Shown here: one piece after another, positions 44,701-47,700 of the stretch
Position numbering within the stretch: position 1 is the first letter of the stretch
Layout: each line of letters starts with the position of its first letter
Assembly (NCBI RefSeq): GCF_932274485.2
Contig: NC_065879.2
Span: 35,954,436-36,018,435, forward strand
Direction: 5' to 3'
Source of the DNA: Patella vulgata
Taxonomy: Eukaryota > Mollusca > Gastropoda > Patellidae
Length of the DNA: 64,000 nt
The notes under the pieces: model-generated
Databases searched by the model: none
Told to the model about the DNA's origin: nothing
Seen by the model: the letters and a program-made list of their open reading frames with translations, nothing else
Program-made: the position numbers and the translations under genes

Positions 44701-47700
44701 TTTATAGCCGGGTATTCCCCGACAATTGCAATGTTTTGAGAAAGATTTGAAGCAAAATTATGATGAATTAATTAGTTTGAATATGTTTTTAGTCCAAATA
44801 TATCAAATCACCCAGTTTGTACCCGGGAATGTATCTTTAAAAATTTGTCAGTCTGTTAGTTATTAACATATTATGTTTTCTTCAGATTAGCAAAATATTT
44901 TTTCAAAGTACATGACAAATTTAAGCACTACCAAACTTTTTTCACAGATATTTTTCTGTGTTTTACACATAATAATCTAACCATTTGACTGTATCTACTG
45001 TATTTTAAGGCTAATTTCATTGAAGTCATAATTCTACGCATGTGAATGAATGATAAGTAATTTGTCCCACTGGTCAATTTTACTGTCAGTCATTCAAGAC
45101 TGGCAAATATGGCTGAATCGAGAACCCCGATTTACATATCTGTAGCTCTTTGGTTCATTATCCCCTTAGCTATACAATCTGATATGATATATCACATTTT
45201 ACCAGTTGTATATATATATATATGTTTGTTTTAATAATGTGATATATTCAATTGTAGGGTATGCTGCTCCCCATGGGTGTTTCAGGCAATAAAATTTGAT
45301 CAAGTTTAAAATTTAGCATAAGGCTCAGCGTTACTCAAACTAAAATAAGCCACTCATCAGAGAGATGTATATCCCTCTGCTGGACATCAGAAATGCTATT
45401 TCAAAAATAACTCATTCGAATTTAATGAAATTTTGAATTTGTGATAATAACTGTATTTATTTTTCTATTTACATTCCCAGGGCTAATGGGTCTTTAAATA
45501 ATATATAGATTCTAAAGAATAATCAATAATATACTGCACAAACCTCCAGTTCTAGACATTTGTTCTTTGTAAATAAAAATAATTTTAAACATCTTTACAA
45601 AAATCAATGCACAACTTTGAAAAATCTTTACTAAAATCAATGCACAACTTGTCTTTAATAAAAGGAAGAATTAAAGCATGTTGTGTATTTAAAACTGAAC
45701 CACAGAACAAGGACAAATAAAAAAAGCAGTAGAGACAGTACAATAGGATGCATATAGAGGCGACCTTGTAACATTTAATTAAACTGGGAAGACAATACAT
45801 TTAAGAATGCATTATGCAAGAGCTAAATCTGTCTATTGCAGGTCTTTCTTTAGGCCTGAAATGTTATCTAAATTATTAATTAGACATTAATTAACCTATC
45901 CAGACCATAATCAACTCTCGATGGCATTGTTAGCCTGCAATTATTAGTGGATTATGAGCCGATTTACTGCATAACTTTCCTTCACGATTTAGCGATTAAA
46001 TGGATAATCGAGACTATGCTGTTTATCATACTAATTTTAGTAATGATGATCAAGGCTAGGCGGAAATTTCAATCACTTAGTTCTCGGTTCATAGTGGATC
46101 AATTTGAATGAAATTTTCAGCAAATTTCGTTTACATTATCTAGTTTTTTAACTATTATAGTGAGAAATGCCAACTTGTTATCGAATCTCCCATAATGTAT
46201 CTTTAACAATGCATTATGTAAGAGCTAAATCTGCTTATTGCAGGTTGCCTTTTTCTGGATTCAAATTTTATATAATAACTAGAAGAATGCCCGGCTTCGC
46301 TTGGGGGTCATAACCCCGAAACCGGAAGTGGCAGACTAACGCCACCTAGCCTATGTTACTCCCCGGTCCGAGCTACGCCTATACCCCAAATTTCAGACTC
46401 GGGGCAGACCTAGTGTAGCCGCCAACCCCGAAGAGACAGACAAACAGACAAACAACCGACAGTCACAAATATTAGTATAGATAGATAATAATAGTTTATT
46501 CACAACTTCATGTACAAGCATGAGTATTTTAAATAAATTATTATTTAAACATTATAAGAAGCCCATAATCAACTCTCTGGGCCATCAGATGGCTCCGATT
46601 TTAAATAGATTAGAACACTGCAGCCATTCAAGAGTTTAGGGGTAAAATAGATAATCTAGACTTAGTCTCAGTTTTCAAGTACTTTGCACAAAATAAAGTA
46701 ATTTGACTGAAATTTTCAATACATTCAAGAGTTTAGGGGTAAAATAGATAATCTAGACTTAGTCTCAGTTTTCAAGTACTTTGCACAAAATAAAGTAATT
46801 TGACTGAAATTTTCAATACATTCATTATTTTATTTTTTTCAACTACAGTATTCTTTATCTAATTCTTAAATAATATATCATTAACAAAAATATATGAAAA
46901 TGTTGATATTTTGTTATTGTCCTACTACTGCTCAAAAAAAAAACCCATTCATCTGGATCCTATTCTTATATTTACACGTATATGCCTTATTTTTTAGATA
47001 ATTCAAACTGCATACCCTGAACGGGTTTACTGTTAATTAATGTTACACCTACACATACTTAAACAGGATGTCTTTCAAACAAATACTAGGGATGGTTTAA
47101 GATACTGATGTCTACATGTAAATTTACATTACTTTGTTTTTTAAGCAAATATTTCCTTCAGTTAAGTGACAATGTTAAAATTGTGTTAGGTCACTAGCAT
47201 AACATGTGTACTAAAAAAAAGGATTTTCAGGCCTAATCAAGAATGATATTTTTAAATATAAAGCAATGACCAGTGATATACTTATATTGCATTGATTAAT
47301 GTCAGGTTTACCGAAATTATGAGTTTCTAGCTTAAAATATAACTCGAATCATGTTACATTCTTTTCTATTTTATTACCATAAATAGAACACATGCATCTT
47401 TTACTGTTTATATTCTGATGTTTAGGGTTTGATTATAACTTATTTTGTGTCAGTTTAGTTTTTTGAATTCAATCGGTAGGTGCTGTTCCATTACAATTTT
47501 TTGTTGTAATGTGTTTTAAGGCACTTCAAAAAAAAATCAATATTTCTTGAAAATTGTTTAAAAAGTTATATACCCAAATCTGACGACCTTTTTCTTGTGA
47601 TAAGCTTATTATATAATATAAAGATTTGTCTTCGTATATTTCCACTATTAAATAAAATAAATTGTGGTGCAATCTCACTAAACTAGTACCATTTATTATC